Below the pieces are notes generated by a model. It had not been told where the DNA came from. It was given only the letters and a program-made list of their open reading frames with translations, and searched no databases. Below are positions 26,202 through 35,717 of a DNA stretch of 64,000 nt, in pieces. The position numbers and the translations under genes are program-made. Origin of the DNA: Candidatus Peribacteria bacterium. Its GTDB lineage: Bacteria; Patescibacteriota; Gracilibacteria; UBA1369; LOWO2-01-FULL-3. Location of the stretch: positions 1-64,000 of the forward strand of contig CALREX010000001.1 of assembly GCA_943356465.1 (NCBI GenBank). Reading direction: 5' to 3'. Position 1 is the stretch's first letter. Each line of letters begins with the position of its first letter.

Positions 26202-27134
26202 CTAAACAGTAACACCAAAAATCTCACAAAACAAAGCCATTCTTACACAAACTCCATTTTTTATCTGTTCGAAATATTTTGCCCTCGGATCATTGTCAAT
26301 TTCCATCGGCAATTCCTCTCTTCTAGGCAACGGGCAAAGAATAATCGCATCCTTTTTTGCCTTTTTCATGATCGATGAAGACACAACAAATTTTCCTCTG
26401 AATTTTTCCGCTTCTTTTTCACTTTGAAACCTTTCCGTTTGAATCCTGTTTACAGAAATAACATCCAAATCATCAATAACCTTAGACAAATCCTCCACTT
26501 CAACGAATTTACCGATTTCTTTTTTAAATTTATCAGGCAAAGACAAAGCTTTTGGAGAAATCAACACAAAATTAACATTAAAAAATTTCAAAATTTCACA
26601 TTGTGAATGAAAAACTCTGCTGTGTTTTAAGTCTCCGATAATCCCTACAGTAAGACCATTAAGCTTTCTTTTCTCCTTCCAAATTGTATAAACATCCAGC
26701 AACCCCTGAGTTGGATGATCGCCGCTTCCATCTCCGGCATTTATCACAGGAACATCACTGAATCTGGCCAACTCAGCCACACTTCCGACTTCAGGATGCC
26801 TCATCGCAATTACATCAGCCATCTGCGAAACAACTTTTCCTGTATCAAAAAGTGTCTCCATTTTTACAGCGGATGAAGTTTTTAGCATATCAAAATTTGA
26901 AATAACCCTTCCTCCAAGCCTTAGCATAGCCGTTTCAAAACTAAATCTCGTCCTTGTCGAAGGTTCATAAAAAAGAGTAGCAAGAATTTTTCCTTCACAA
27001 AGTTTCGATTGCTTCCCATGAATAACAGCGTCCTCAAGTACTTTTTCCATTTTTTTAACAACCTCAAAAAACGCCAGAAGTCCATTTTTATCAAACTGCT
27101 TCGTGGACAAAATGTGTTGACCTTTAAATTTCAT
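26202..27134 (-). CDS. pyrB: Aspartate carbamoyltransferase catalytic subunit
   Basis: Makes carbamoyl aspartate from carbamoyl phosphate and aspartate. STRTRFSFETAM is the carbamoyl phosphate signature and HPTQGLLDVY the second. The ORF extends 15 codons upstream, but MKFKGQHILSTKQF is the natural start and lies behind a promoter. No regulatory subunit gene (pyrI) is present. First gene of the operon. Confidence 0.95.
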   Translation of the reverse strand: MKFKGQHILSTKQFDKNGLLAFFEVVKKMEKVLEDAVIHGKQSKLCEGKILATLFYEPSTRTRFSFETAMLRLGGRVISNFDMLKTSSAVKMETLFDTGKVVSQMADVIAMRHPEVGSVAELARFSDVPVINAGDGSGDHPTQGLLDVYTIWKEKRKLNGLTVGIIGDLKHSRVFHSQCEILKFFNVNFVLISPKALSLPDKFKKEIGKFVEVEDLSKVIDDLDVISVNRIQTERFQSEKEAEKFRGKFVVSSSIMKKAKKDAIILCPLPRREELPMEIDNDPRAKYFEQIKNGVCVRMALFCEIFGVTV

Positions 27135-27155
27135 ACTTTTTTTATTCTTGGGAAC

Positions 27156-27184
27156 ACTGTAAAATAAATTCGCGAACATGTAAA
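27156..27184 (-). promoter_or_regulatory. Promoter of the pyr operon with a palindrome in its spacer
   Basis: TTTACA-N17-TACAGT on the minus strand, about 20-25 bases ahead of pyrB. The spacer contains the perfect palindrome TTCGCGAA (27169-27176), which could be a repressor site; this is inference. No PyrR-type leader hairpin is evident because the 5' leader is very short. Confidence 0.5.
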
Positions 27185-27200
27185 GCTAACAAATAAAAAT

Positions 27201-27479
27201 ATGCAACTAAACAACTTCGACGATTTCATGAATTTCATCGCAAGTTTATTTACAACATACTACTATCCTGTGTTAATTGGAGTCATTGTTATCACCGCAA
27301 TCATCATCTTTTTTGCGCTAAAATCAAAACTTAGCGCTATAAACAAAGGACCGGGAACAGACAAAGATAAGAGGTCAGAAATGTTGCTAAACCTGATAAT
27401 GGGAGACAAACCCGAGATGATCAAAAAAATCAAAGAAGAAGCAAAAAGACGTGAAGCTGAAAAAAATAAATCAAAATAA
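27201..27479 (+). CDS. Small single-pass membrane protein of unknown function
   Basis: Not recognised. 92 residues: an N-terminal polar stretch, one hydrophobic helix at about residues 22-44 (YPVLIGVIVITAIIIFFAL), then a highly charged tail rich in Lys and Glu ending KRREAEKNKSK. Divergent from pyrB and followed 3 bases later by the convergent repeat protein. Confidence 0.5.
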   Translation: MQLNNFDDFMNFIASLFTTYYYPVLIGVIVITAIIIFFALKSKLSAINKGPGTDKDKRSEMLLNLIMGDKPEMIKKIKEEAKRREAEKNKSK

Positions 27480-27482
27480 AAC

Positions 27483-27812
27483 CTATTTCTGTTTGATATC
27501 GCCTGCACGACTTGAAACAGCATTCGTGATATCAATAATATTGCCCTCCTGCATGGCAATATAAGTTGGATTTAGAAGAAGAACTCTTGCAACACCTGGA
27601 TCAAAGTCTCTCTCCAAAATATCGACCGCATCTTTCCCTATAAAGTGATTTCCTGCAACAGCCGCCCTGAGCATACAATTCTCATGTCGGGCAAGCCTTG
27701 CCAAAACCGCAACATTGCGAGAATATTCAGCCAATTTCAACAAAAAAACTTCATCAAACACTCCTCGTTCCAAAACCTCAACTCCAATTTGTACAACATC
27801 AACCTCACTCAT
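27483..27812 (-). CDS. Small helical-repeat protein (HEAT or leucine-rich-variant-like)
   Basis: Function unknown. 109 residues with short repeated helical motifs: YSRNVAVLARLARHENCMLRAAVAGN and FDPGVARVLLLNPTY resemble HEAT or leucine-rich variant repeats, in which units like VR..VA.N..... stack. It follows the HicA-like gene by 4 bases, so the two form a likely operon and may act together. Confidence 0.5.
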   Translation of the reverse strand: MSEVDVVQIGVEVLERGVFDEVFLLKLAEYSRNVAVLARLARHENCMLRAAVAGNHFIGKDAVDILERDFDPGVARVLLLNPTYIAMQEGNIIDITNAVSSRAGDIKQK

Positions 27813-27816
27813 AGAA

Positions 27817-28515
27817 TTAAGTTAAAATTACAAATCCACTTCCAAAAGTTTCATTATAACCATTCGCAAGAACACTCAAAGGAACAGCATTATTCGCCAA
27901 TTCATCCATAATCGCTCTAATCCATAAGCCATCATGTCCGGAATACGATCCAACTTTTTTACGATTAAGATAAATACCCATATGTCCGCCTTTCCCAGAA
28001 TCTTCAATAATTGTAAAGCCACACGCCCTAAAAAATTGTAAAATCTGCCTTCTATCTAAAACTCTATTGATACAAGAATATTTCCTTACGCCTTCAACTT
28101 TTTTCGTACCATTACTGGCACTATCAGCTTTAACCTGACTAGTAAGATTTTTCTCTTCAATAACTATATCAAATTTGTCACGAAAAAAATCCGAAAAGAA
28201 AGGCCACAAAACTTTATTTTGAGACAAAAAACCAGCAATTTCTCTTACAATATTTGAGGCATTTTCCCTATATTTACCATACAATTTAGCCTGTTCAGGG
28301 AAAAAATAATCCTTAAACCAACATTCGAGCAATTCCCTCACATCATTCTTTATCCTAACAACATCTTCCTGCCTAAGAAATTCAATAGGGTATTCACGCA
28401 CACCTTCAAGCACAATATTAAATCCATCAGCAGCCCTTGGCATGAGATCCGAAAGCGATAAAATCGAAGATTCAAGATCAATCGGCGCTAGTTGTTCAGG
28501 TTGATTTGCAAGCAT
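27817..28515 (-). CDS. Unknown protein with C-terminal HicA-like domain
   Basis: The last 65 residues (RQILQFFRACGFTIIEDSGKGGH, then YSGHDGLWIRAIMDELAN) follow the pattern of HicA/YcfA mRNA-interferase domains: helix, glycine, strand, a GSH-like motif (here GGH) and a late PVH-like motif (SGH). The first 165 residues are helical and unrecognised. HicA toxins are normally single 60-80-residue proteins next to HicB; no HicB-like gene is here. It could be a toxin with a built-in inhibitor, an RNA-binding protein, or a coincidental fold match. Confidence 0.4.
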   Translation of the reverse strand: MLANQPEQLAPIDLESSILSLSDLMPRAADGFNIVLEGVREYPIEFLRQEDVVRIKNDVRELLECWFKDYFFPEQAKLYGKYRENASNIVREIAGFLSQNKVLWPFFSDFFRDKFDIVIEEKNLTSQVKADSASNGTKKVEGVRKYSCINRVLDRRQILQFFRACGFTIIEDSGKGGHMGIYLNRKKVGSYSGHDGLWIRAIMDELANNAVPLSVLANGYNETFGSGFVILT

Positions 28516-28616
28516 AAATTATAAAACAAGATGTGTTATTATAGCATAATTTCACAAAGATGACAACGCCTCAAATCTTCTTGCCACTCCTCTCTCCTCC
28601 ATATAGAATCAAACAA

Positions 28617-29732
28617 ATGCAAGCAAAACTTATCCTAAAAGACGGCACAATTTTTGAAGGAAAATCATTCGGGGCACCTGTCTCAGCAGCTGGAGAAGTT
28701 GTTTTCAATACATCAATGGTTGGCTATCCTGAGAGCTTTACGGACCCTTCTTACACAGGCCAAATTTTAGTTTTGACATCGCCACTCGTCGGAAATTATG
28801 GCATCCCCGAGGACAAAAAAGACAAAGACCAAATCGAGAAAATTTTTGAAGGAAACAAGGCAAGCCTCACAGGATTAATCGTAAACGAATACAGCGAAAA
28901 TTTCAGTCACTGGAATGCAAAAAAATCACTCGGAAAATGGCTTAAAGAAAACAAAATTCCAGCAATCACAGGAATCGACACAAGAGAGCTGACTAAAAAA
29001 CTGAGAACTCACGGAGTAATGCTAGGAAAAATCGTCGTAGAAAAATCTGCCACAAAAAACACCACAAAATCATCAAAAAAAATCGAATTTGAAGATCCAA
29101 ATTCAGAAAACCTAGTCGATAAAGTTGGAGTCAAAAAACCAAAAATTTATAAACGTGGCAAAAAAACAATCATCTGTATCGACTGCGGCATGAAAAACAA
29201 CATCATCAGAAACTTCCTAAACCGCGACATTACGGTCATAAGAGTCCCTTGGAATTATGATTTCATAGAAGAAAAAATTAATGGCAAAAAAATAAAATTT
29301 GATGGAATTTTTCTTTCAAACGGCCCGGGCGATCCTGCAATCCTCTATCCTCTACACGAAATCATCAAAAAAGCATTCGCACTCAAAAAACCGATTTTCG
29401 GAATCTGCCTAGGCTGCCAAATCATGGCGATAGCATCAGGGGCTTTAACTTACAAACTAAAATTCGGTCATCGTTCCCAAAACCAGCCATGCATCGACCT
29501 AGACACAAATCCACAAAAATGCTACATCACAAGCCAAAATCACGGCTTTGCAGTAGACGAAAAATCTCTTAAATCGGGATGGAAAGTTTGGCTGAAAAAC
29601 GCAAATGATCAAACAGTCGAAGGCATCCGCCACAAAACTCTTCCATTTTTTTCATGCCAATTCCATCCGGAAGCCGCTCCAGGTCCACTTGATACAGTTC
29701 ACTTCTTCGACGACTTCATAAAAATGTTGTAA
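28617..29732 (+). CDS. carA: Carbamoyl-phosphate synthase small subunit
   Basis: Glutamine amidotransferase subunit that supplies ammonia for carbamoyl phosphate. MQAKLILKDGTIFEGKSFGA starts the N-domain; the ORF runs 19 codons further up but without family similarity. Catalytic Cys in GICLGCQIMAIASG (the usual GHQ is GCQ here) and His/Glu in CQFHPEAAPGPL are intact. 371 residues. Divergent from the unknown pair and near the pyr operon. The synthase subunit carB is not in the window. Confidence 0.94.
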   Translation: MQAKLILKDGTIFEGKSFGAPVSAAGEVVFNTSMVGYPESFTDPSYTGQILVLTSPLVGNYGIPEDKKDKDQIEKIFEGNKASLTGLIVNEYSENFSHWNAKKSLGKWLKENKIPAITGIDTRELTKKLRTHGVMLGKIVVEKSATKNTTKSSKKIEFEDPNSENLVDKVGVKKPKIYKRGKKTIICIDCGMKNNIIRNFLNRDITVIRVPWNYDFIEEKINGKKIKFDGIFLSNGPGDPAILYPLHEIIKKAFALKKPIFGICLGCQIMAIASGALTYKLKFGHRSQNQPCIDLDTNPQKCYITSQNHGFAVDEKSLKSGWKVWLKNANDQTVEGIRHKTLPFFSCQFHPEAAPGPLDTVHFFDDFIKML

Positions 29733-29798
29733 AAGCCTCAAAGGACCATACAAATGATTTTTTGTCTACAAAAACTGGCAAAAACCCATTTTCAAGGT

Positions 29799-29827
29799 TT
29801 GACAAGTATCAACATAAGAAATACCTT
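29799..29827 (+). promoter_or_regulatory. Promoter of the giant coiled-coil protein gene
   Basis: TTGACA-N17-TACCTT, with a predicted start about 17 bases ahead of the ATG. Confidence 0.5.
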
Positions 29828-29850
29828 ACTCTCCATATTTTAAAATCAAA

Positions 29851-32800
29851 ATGGCACAAGAACGACAGGGTATGGAAATTGATGACCAAATAGGTACTCA
29901 GGGAGAATCAGGAAGAACACAACCCAACACAGAATCAGCAGCAAGCTCAGGCACAATCCAAAGACCAGCCACGCATACAGCAAGACATGAAACAACCACA
30001 ACGGCAGAAACCCGAGAATTAAGCATACGACAAAAATTGGAGCAAATAAAAGCCGAGATAGAAGCAAGAAAAACCAATAAACAATCAAAAGTATCAGGAA
30101 TAGTAGAATACCTTCTTTCGCATAATACAGACACAATCTCGGCGGCAAAAATAGCCGAAATAATGGGAGAAGGAAAAGTAAGCCCTGAAAACAGATTACA
30201 AATCATGGGACTACAAAATCAAAACTTCGTAAGGCACAACTTATCGTTAACCAGAAGTAGAGATGGATCAATGAGAATAATCCAAGGCAATCCAAGTCAC
30301 GAAAAAAATGAGTTACAAGAAAAAAGCGATCCAGCTGAAGAACCAGACACAAAAACTCCAACAATTCCACAACCTCAAGAACCACAACCAGACCAAAGAG
30401 CCCCATACTCAGCACCAATCATAGAATCGCAGGCCATAAAAGACATAAACACAAAAGCTCGTCTTGCACAGTTAAATATAGAGACCGTAGATCAACTATG
30501 GAAAGTAGCACTCGCAACACGCGAAGAAGTTAACGCAGCATTGATAGACGCAATTAAAAATCCACACATAAAAAATAACACGTCAGGAAGAGTAAAAAGA
30601 CAAGACGGAAACCCTGTAAACACACAAGTATATTTATTGGAAAATTTTTTAGAAACAAGAACGGCAACACAAGGAAAATTGGCAATAGGATTTCCGGACA
30701 CACAAGCACTAAAGATAGCACGCAACAATGCAAACAATAGTAAAAACAATATCTTTAAAAAACACAAACTAAGAATAGAATTCGTCAAAGACACAAAAGA
30801 GCCTGAAAAAAGCAAATGGATATTAGAATCAGAAAGAGTTAAATACGTTCAAGAACTTGGGAATAAAACCCCAAATATCTACGCTTCAGCAAAAGAAATA
30901 AAAGAAAATGATACGCTTTTCACAGACGCACCACGATTCTCACAATTTATTTTAGGTGCACTGTCAGACCTTACCATGGGTGCGACATTGGAAGAATTTT
31001 CTTTCGTAACAGGGCTTACAGAAAAAGAAATTTTAAAAGCAGTAGCTTATATAAACACATCTGTAATTCCACAAACAAGGAGAGACATAAAAATCCACAA
31101 CAGAAACGGAGTCTTAATACTCGGGACAAAAGACTCAGCGGTACAAATAGAAACACTGGAAACACGCACAGCAACAATTAACTGGAAAACAGTAGTTTTT
31201 GAAATAAGAGAAAGAATAGGAAATACACAAGCAATCGAAATAGAGGTGATCATAGAGCCTGAAGATACAGTTGTTCCGGCTGAGGCTCTTCCAACCGAGG
31301 CAGTCCATGCTGAACAAATCGAACCTGCGGGAGAAGAAATCCAAGATATACAAACAAAATTGTCCACAGTTTTAGCAAACCATAAAACAGGAGGTGCTCA
31401 GGAAACATTACTAAAAGCATTAGTAGGAACTACAGGAGAAATACCACTAGCCAAAGTAGCACAAATAATCGAGGAATCAGGACTAAGACGTAATCTCCAA
31501 AAATTCGTAGCCAACACAAGAAGACCACTCATAAAAGTCGGACTAACACTGGAAATAGATAAAGAAAAACAGGTAGTAAGACTTACAGCAGACACATCAA
31601 TACCAAAAGCCTCAGAAGAAAAACCTGCAGACACCAAAGACACATCAGCATCGAAAGCTTCAGAAGAACACGAAGAACCAGTCACATGGGAAACCGAACC
31701 AACTCAAAAAACATCATTCGGAGCAAAACTGGAAAAAGCCATCGCCTCAGGTGAATTTCATCTAAAGTCACAAACTCGCGACGTCGCAATTCAAATACTT
31801 TCAGCAATGACAAAAGAATTTGATAAACACGGCAAACCATTATCACCAGAAGAAATAGTCAGTTTAACAAAACTTTCCGACAACGAGACACACATTTCCA
31901 ATCACACCGTAGGCCACATTCTTGCAAGTGCAAAAACAAAAGCAGCACTAGAAGAAATAGGAATCTACATTGAGGTAAGAAGAATACGAAAACCTTCAAT
32001 GACAACACTATATTCATTCACAACCACACCACAGGAAAACATAGAAACAAACCCTGACGAGATAAAACAAATATTCGAAACAACCCAAAAAGAAGGCAAG
32101 ATCAAACTCGATGAAAATTTATTTGCAATATTTAAAGTATTACTTGATACAGGAAACACAGCACTTTTCGTACGAGACATAGCAGAAAAACTACCAAAAA
32201 TTACAGTACAAGCAATTGGATATAATCTTAATGTATTAAAAGAAGAATTGGAAAAAATAGGCCTCACAATAATCATAGCGGCAAAAAATATAAAACAGGC
32301 ATCAGGTGTAAACTTTAGATATAACGCATTCAGACTCGCAAAAGTACAAGTAGAAGAACCGGCCGCTCAAGCCGTAGATTCAATAGACGCAGACCAAGAA
32401 GCTACTAAACCTGATACTACAAATCCGATAGGATTATCAGAAAAAACAAAAGCAACACTCTCTAAACTTGCAGAAAATGCTTACGTCGCACCACCATTAA
32501 AAAAATTGATTACAGCATTATTAAGTAATAATGGAGTGGTAAAAAAAACCGAAGTACACACAATAATGCAAGAATCAGGGATACAGTCTGCTTTAAATGA
32601 ATTCATATCACATTCAAGAAGAACATTCAGAAAATATGGCCTAACATTAACAATCGACAGACCATTTATAAGAATTGAAGAAATAGAAAAAGAAGAAGCC
32701 GACGACATCATAGACATAAGTCCACAAGCCATATTCAAGCTAGCCGAAGGAATGGAAAAAGAAATTGAAAAAAGACTAGAAGCACTAAGAGAAGAATTGG

Positions 32801-34557
32801 CAAGAACACAAGCACAGCTGACAACAACACAAGCACAACTGGCTGAACTACAAGACCAAGCCACTAAAGCCATCGGACATGGACTCCAAAGAGCTGAAAC
32901 AATCAGAAATCTAGAAATAGAAACAGCATCCGCAAGAACACATGCTGCAGGATTAGAATCACGCCTCAAAAGTGCAGAAGCACGTGCTGCAGGCCTAGAG
33001 CTACGCGCAACTGCAGCAGAAGCCGAATCAGCACAACTCAAGCAAACCGCTCCACCATCTGCACTCCTAGCCAAAACAAAAACACTTGAAGCGACAATTC
33101 TAGAAAAAGACGCAAGAATAACAGCACTCGAAGTAGATCTCACAACAGCAAGACAAACACTAACCCAAGTACGCGCAACAGTAGCAAGAAATGCAAGCCA
33201 CGACACAAGAATAGAAGTAACAGCAGAATTTGCCAAACAAATTCAAAAACTGGAAAGCAAAATCTCAGATCTGGAAAAAGAACTAAGGCAGCTAAATGCA
33301 GCACAAACAAGAACACTTAGATTATTACAACAACAAAACCTGGATTCTCCTCAAGCTGTCGCAGATATCTCAGAGTTAACAAATGAAGCGACAAAGCTAA
33401 GAAGACGAAATATAGAACTAAAAAGATTAGCAGCCGAAGCAGAGGCACGAGCAGAAATAGCAGAAGCAAAAGCACAACCTGCAGACGTACTTCAACTCCA
33501 GGCAGAAGTTGCAAGACTTGTAGCAGAATTAGCTGCTTCTAAAGCGGAAACTCTAGCCGCAAAAGCACAACCAGCTCCATCACCGGAAGACAAAGCCACA
33601 ATTTCTCTACTTGAAAGAAAGATTGCAGAAATGCAAAGATTTATGGATCGAAAAGACAGAGAATACCAGGCAGAACTAGCGGCTAAAGAAGGAACAATAG
33701 CAACCTTAAGAAAGCAACAAAAAGCCCAAGCGCCGACAACAAATACCCCATCATCAGTAAACACAGAAGCATCCAAAAAACTCGGAGAACTACAAAGAGA
33801 ACTTGCAAAAGAAAGAGACACTACATACAACCTAAGAGAAGAACTTGCAGCAACAACTGCACAATTGCAAGACATGAAAAAAGCTCTACAGGGACAAAAT
33901 AGTAGAGTCGTAAAAATGGAGAAAAAAGGACTTGTAGATCAACTACGAGAAGAACTAGTAGAACTTAAAGCAGAGAACTTAAGACTACGACGAACAGGTG
34001 ATTCAACAGAGAGAGCAAACTTATTAGCTCTTGTACAAAGCGCTCAAGAAAAAATAGCCATACTAGAACAAAAAATCAAAGATGGAACAGAAAGAGAGAC
34101 AAAATTAAGAGACCGCCTAAGTCTTGCTCCTAAAACACCGGACGAACTTGCCGCAGAAGAGTTAAGAACAAGACGAGCACTTGCAGAAAAAGTCGGATTA
34201 GGCATTCCAAGATTAAGAGAATTAAGCAATTTAATAGATTTCACTCAAAAAGCAAGAAACACAGCACTGCCAATGGGGGCAACCAGAACAATTTTAGGGG
34301 AATTAAATGGTCTAAACTCAGAAGAAAACTTTACAAAAACAGCCTTAACTGCATTTAGAGATAAATTACAAGAATTAGAAACAGCAATCACAGAAAATAC
34401 AGCAATATCAAAATCACCAAGAACACAACCCGTAAAAGACGCAATTCGATCAGTTATAAGCTATCTATCCAGCATCCTAAATACAAACAACATAACATTC
34501 AACTCAGAAAAAAGAACCGAAATAGTAAATCAAGTTAAAAATCTTCTACAACTATAA
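29851..34557 (+). CDS. Giant protein (1568 aa): repeated winged-helix-like modules and a long coiled coil
   Basis: Not recognised as a known family. No signal peptide or membrane segment, so probably cytoplasmic. After a Gln/Thr-rich start come several modules of about 80-100 residues, each helical and ending in a hairpin of the form K.GL.L.I....RL: around residues 65-147, 340-434, 499-581 (KVGLTLEIDKEKQVVRL), 622-726, 743-833 and 864-946 (KYGLTLTIDRPFIRIEEI). This recalls winged-helix DNA-binding domains. Residues 960-1430 are heptad-rich coiled coil full of Ala, Glu and Gln. The C-terminal 140 residues are helical. The plan suggests a chromosome-organising or scaffold protein; that is inference. 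A 146-residue gene follows by 23 bases. Confidence 0.6.
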   Translation: MAQERQGMEIDDQIGTQGESGRTQPNTESAASSGTIQRPATHTARHETTTTAETRELSIRQKLEQIKAEIEARKTNKQSKVSGIVEYLLSHNTDTISAAKIAEIMGEGKVSPENRLQIMGLQNQNFVRHNLSLTRSRDGSMRIIQGNPSHEKNELQEKSDPAEEPDTKTPTIPQPQEPQPDQRAPYSAPIIESQAIKDINTKARLAQLNIETVDQLWKVALATREEVNAALIDAIKNPHIKNNTSGRVKRQDGNPVNTQVYLLENFLETRTATQGKLAIGFPDTQALKIARNNANNSKNNIFKKHKLRIEFVKDTKEPEKSKWILESERVKYVQELGNKTPNIYASAKEIKENDTLFTDAPRFSQFILGALSDLTMGATLEEFSFVTGLTEKEILKAVAYINTSVIPQTRRDIKIHNRNGVLILGTKDSAVQIETLETRTATINWKTVVFEIRERIGNTQAIEIEVIIEPEDTVVPAEALPTEAVHAEQIEPAGEEIQDIQTKLSTVLANHKTGGAQETLLKALVGTTGEIPLAKVAQIIEESGLRRNLQKFVANTRRPLIKVGLTLEIDKEKQVVRLTADTSIPKASEEKPADTKDTSASKASEEHEEPVTWETEPTQKTSFGAKLEKAIASGEFHLKSQTRDVAIQILSAMTKEFDKHGKPLSPEEIVSLTKLSDNETHISNHTVGHILASAKTKAALEEIGIYIEVRRIRKPSMTTLYSFTTTPQENIETNPDEIKQIFETTQKEGKIKLDENLFAIFKVLLDTGNTALFVRDIAEKLPKITVQAIGYNLNVLKEELEKIGLTIIIAAKNIKQASGVNFRYNAFRLAKVQVEEPAAQAVDSIDADQEATKPDTTNPIGLSEKTKATLSKLAENAYVAPPLKKLITALLSNNGVVKKTEVHTIMQESGIQSALNEFISHSRRTFRKYGLTLTIDRPFIRIEEIEKEEADDIIDISPQAIFKLAEGMEKEIEKRLEALREELARTQAQLTTTQAQLAELQDQATKAIGHGLQRAETIRNLEIETASARTHAAGLESRLKSAEARAAGLELRATAAEAESAQLKQTAPPSALLAKTKTLEATILEKDARITALEVDLTTARQTLTQVRATVARNASHDTRIEVTAEFAKQIQKLESKISDLEKELRQLNAAQTRTLRLLQQQNLDSPQAVADISELTNEATKLRRRNIELKRLAAEAEARAEIAEAKAQPADVLQLQAEVARLVAELAASKAETLAAKAQPAPSPEDKATISLLERKIAEMQRFMDRKDREYQAELAAKEGTIATLRKQQKAQAPTTNTPSSVNTEASKKLGELQRELAKERDTTYNLREELAATTAQLQDMKKALQGQNSRVVKMEKKGLVDQLREELVELKAENLRLRRTGDSTERANLLALVQSAQEKIAILEQKIKDGTERETKLRDRLSLAPKTPDELAAEELRTRRALAEKVGLGIPRLRELSNLIDFTQKARNTALPMGATRTILGELNGLNSEENFTKTALTAFRDKLQELETAITENTAISKSPRTQPVKDAIRSVISYLSSILNTNNITFNSEKRTEIVNQVKNLLQL

Positions 34558-34580
34558 ACAAAAACTACAATCACAATCAA

Positions 34581-35021
34581 ATGGCACACGAAAAAAAATC
34601 CAAGGATAAACCAGGTAAACAAAGTGAAGCCGCAACTCCAGCCTCAAATAAGGCTGAAGCATCAACAATTCCGGAATTACTGGATTTGCCTACAAAAACA
34701 ATTTTTTCTATCAGAAGTGCTGTAAGAAAAATTATCCAAGAAACTTTAGCAAGAGCAAACAACATAGAACGTCAGGCATATTTCAGCCTAAGAGATCCGG
34801 AAAGCATCCCAAAAGCAAAGGCCAAAACAGAAACACTAATCACCACAACTCTCCAAAATCTATTAAATACACTGGATATTTTGAGCGAGCAAAATCCTCA
34901 AATAGCCACAACAATAGCATTAACACACGACAAAATTGCAAAAATTCTCAAAAGACACAAAGATTCAGGCGCAAAAGAATTTCCAAAATCACTACGCGGA
35001 TTATTAGGAATAGTCGCATAG
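34581..35021 (+). CDS. Small helical protein co-transcribed with the giant protein
   Basis: Not recognised. 146 residues: a Lys/Ser/Ala-rich, probably disordered start (KKSKDKPGKQSEAATPAS) and a helical body (LPTKTIFSIRSAVRKIIQETLARANNIE). No signal peptide. The 23-base gap and equal orientation make it part of the same transcript, so it may be a partner. Confidence 0.5.
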   Translation: MAHEKKSKDKPGKQSEAATPASNKAEASTIPELLDLPTKTIFSIRSAVRKIIQETLARANNIERQAYFSLRDPESIPKAKAKTETLITTTLQNLLNTLDILSEQNPQIATTIALTHDKIAKILKRHKDSGAKEFPKSLRGLLGIVA

Positions 35022-35080
35022 AGCTTGAACACATGACACACACATGGACTACGTACAGAGTTAAAAAGGATTTAGAAAAT

Positions 35081-35701
35081 TTAGATATTCATCTCTTCTC
35101 TAAGTTTTCCAATAGATAATGTTTCTATTTGCCGAACAGCATCGCGCGTCAGATTCAGTGTTTTTCCAACTTCTTCAAGAGTAAGACCATCGCACTCCGC
35201 AACATCCAAAGCACAGGAAGAGTTGGGATCCATTTCATCAGGCTCAAGTTCAGGAAAATTCATAGTAATATGACCATTATCCGGATTCACATGCAAATAC
35301 AAATTATGACTACATCCAACATGCGGACAGGGCCTGATTCCACCCTCACAATCACCACGGGTTTTTGGTCGAACAGCATCTGTAAAAGCCAAATCATTCT
35401 CATAAGTATTCATAGCCGCTTCATACACAGCCATATCCTTCCAATATTGTTCAACAGCCAACCTGAATGATTTCATTTTTCCTTTATTTCGTGCCGTTCC
35501 GGGATATACAGGTTTTTTTGGCATAACAGGCTTGTCCAAGGCAATAGCCGCACGAATTTTAGTAGAATCAAGAACGACATTTCTTCTGGAACTAACAGTT
35601 TTTCGAACGACTAAGGAAACAGGCGTATTCACAACATCCAAAACATCGCTATCCACCTCATCAATTAGACCTAATTTTTCTGCTGATCCATCCATTTTCA
35701 T
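35081..35701 (-). CDS. Sigma-region-4-like DNA-binding regulator
   Basis: The C-terminus (LTLEEVGKTLNLTRDAVRQIETLSIGKLR) is a sigma-70 region-4 helix-turn-helix. Before it lies RPCPHVGCSHNLYLHVNPDNGHI followed by a Cys-Ala-Leu-Asp-Val motif. I recall a similar layout from small sigma-4-like proteins of other bacteria, with Cys and His positions that could bind metal. There is no region 2, so it is not a full sigma factor. The ORF list starts at 35857, but that part translates the terminator of the upstream RNA gene. The promoter at 35718-35746 places the transcript start about 10 bases before the ATG at 35701, giving 206 residues. Confidence 0.7.
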   Translation of the reverse strand: MKMDGSAEKLGLIDEVDSDVLDVVNTPVSLVVRKTVSSRRNVVLDSTKIRAAIALDKPVMPKKPVYPGTARNKGKMKSFRLAVEQYWKDMAVYEAAMNTYENDLAFTDAVRPKTRGDCEGGIRPCPHVGCSHNLYLHVNPDNGHITMNFPELEPDEMDPNSSCALDVAECDGLTLEEVGKTLNLTRDAVRQIETLSIGKLREEMNI

Positions 35702-35717
35702 TTGTAAAGAGTAGATC

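Noticed and set aside
32481-33236. 251-residue minus-strand ORF inside the giant protein gene
   Set aside because: Low-complexity Ser/Ala shadow of the coiled-coil coding strand.
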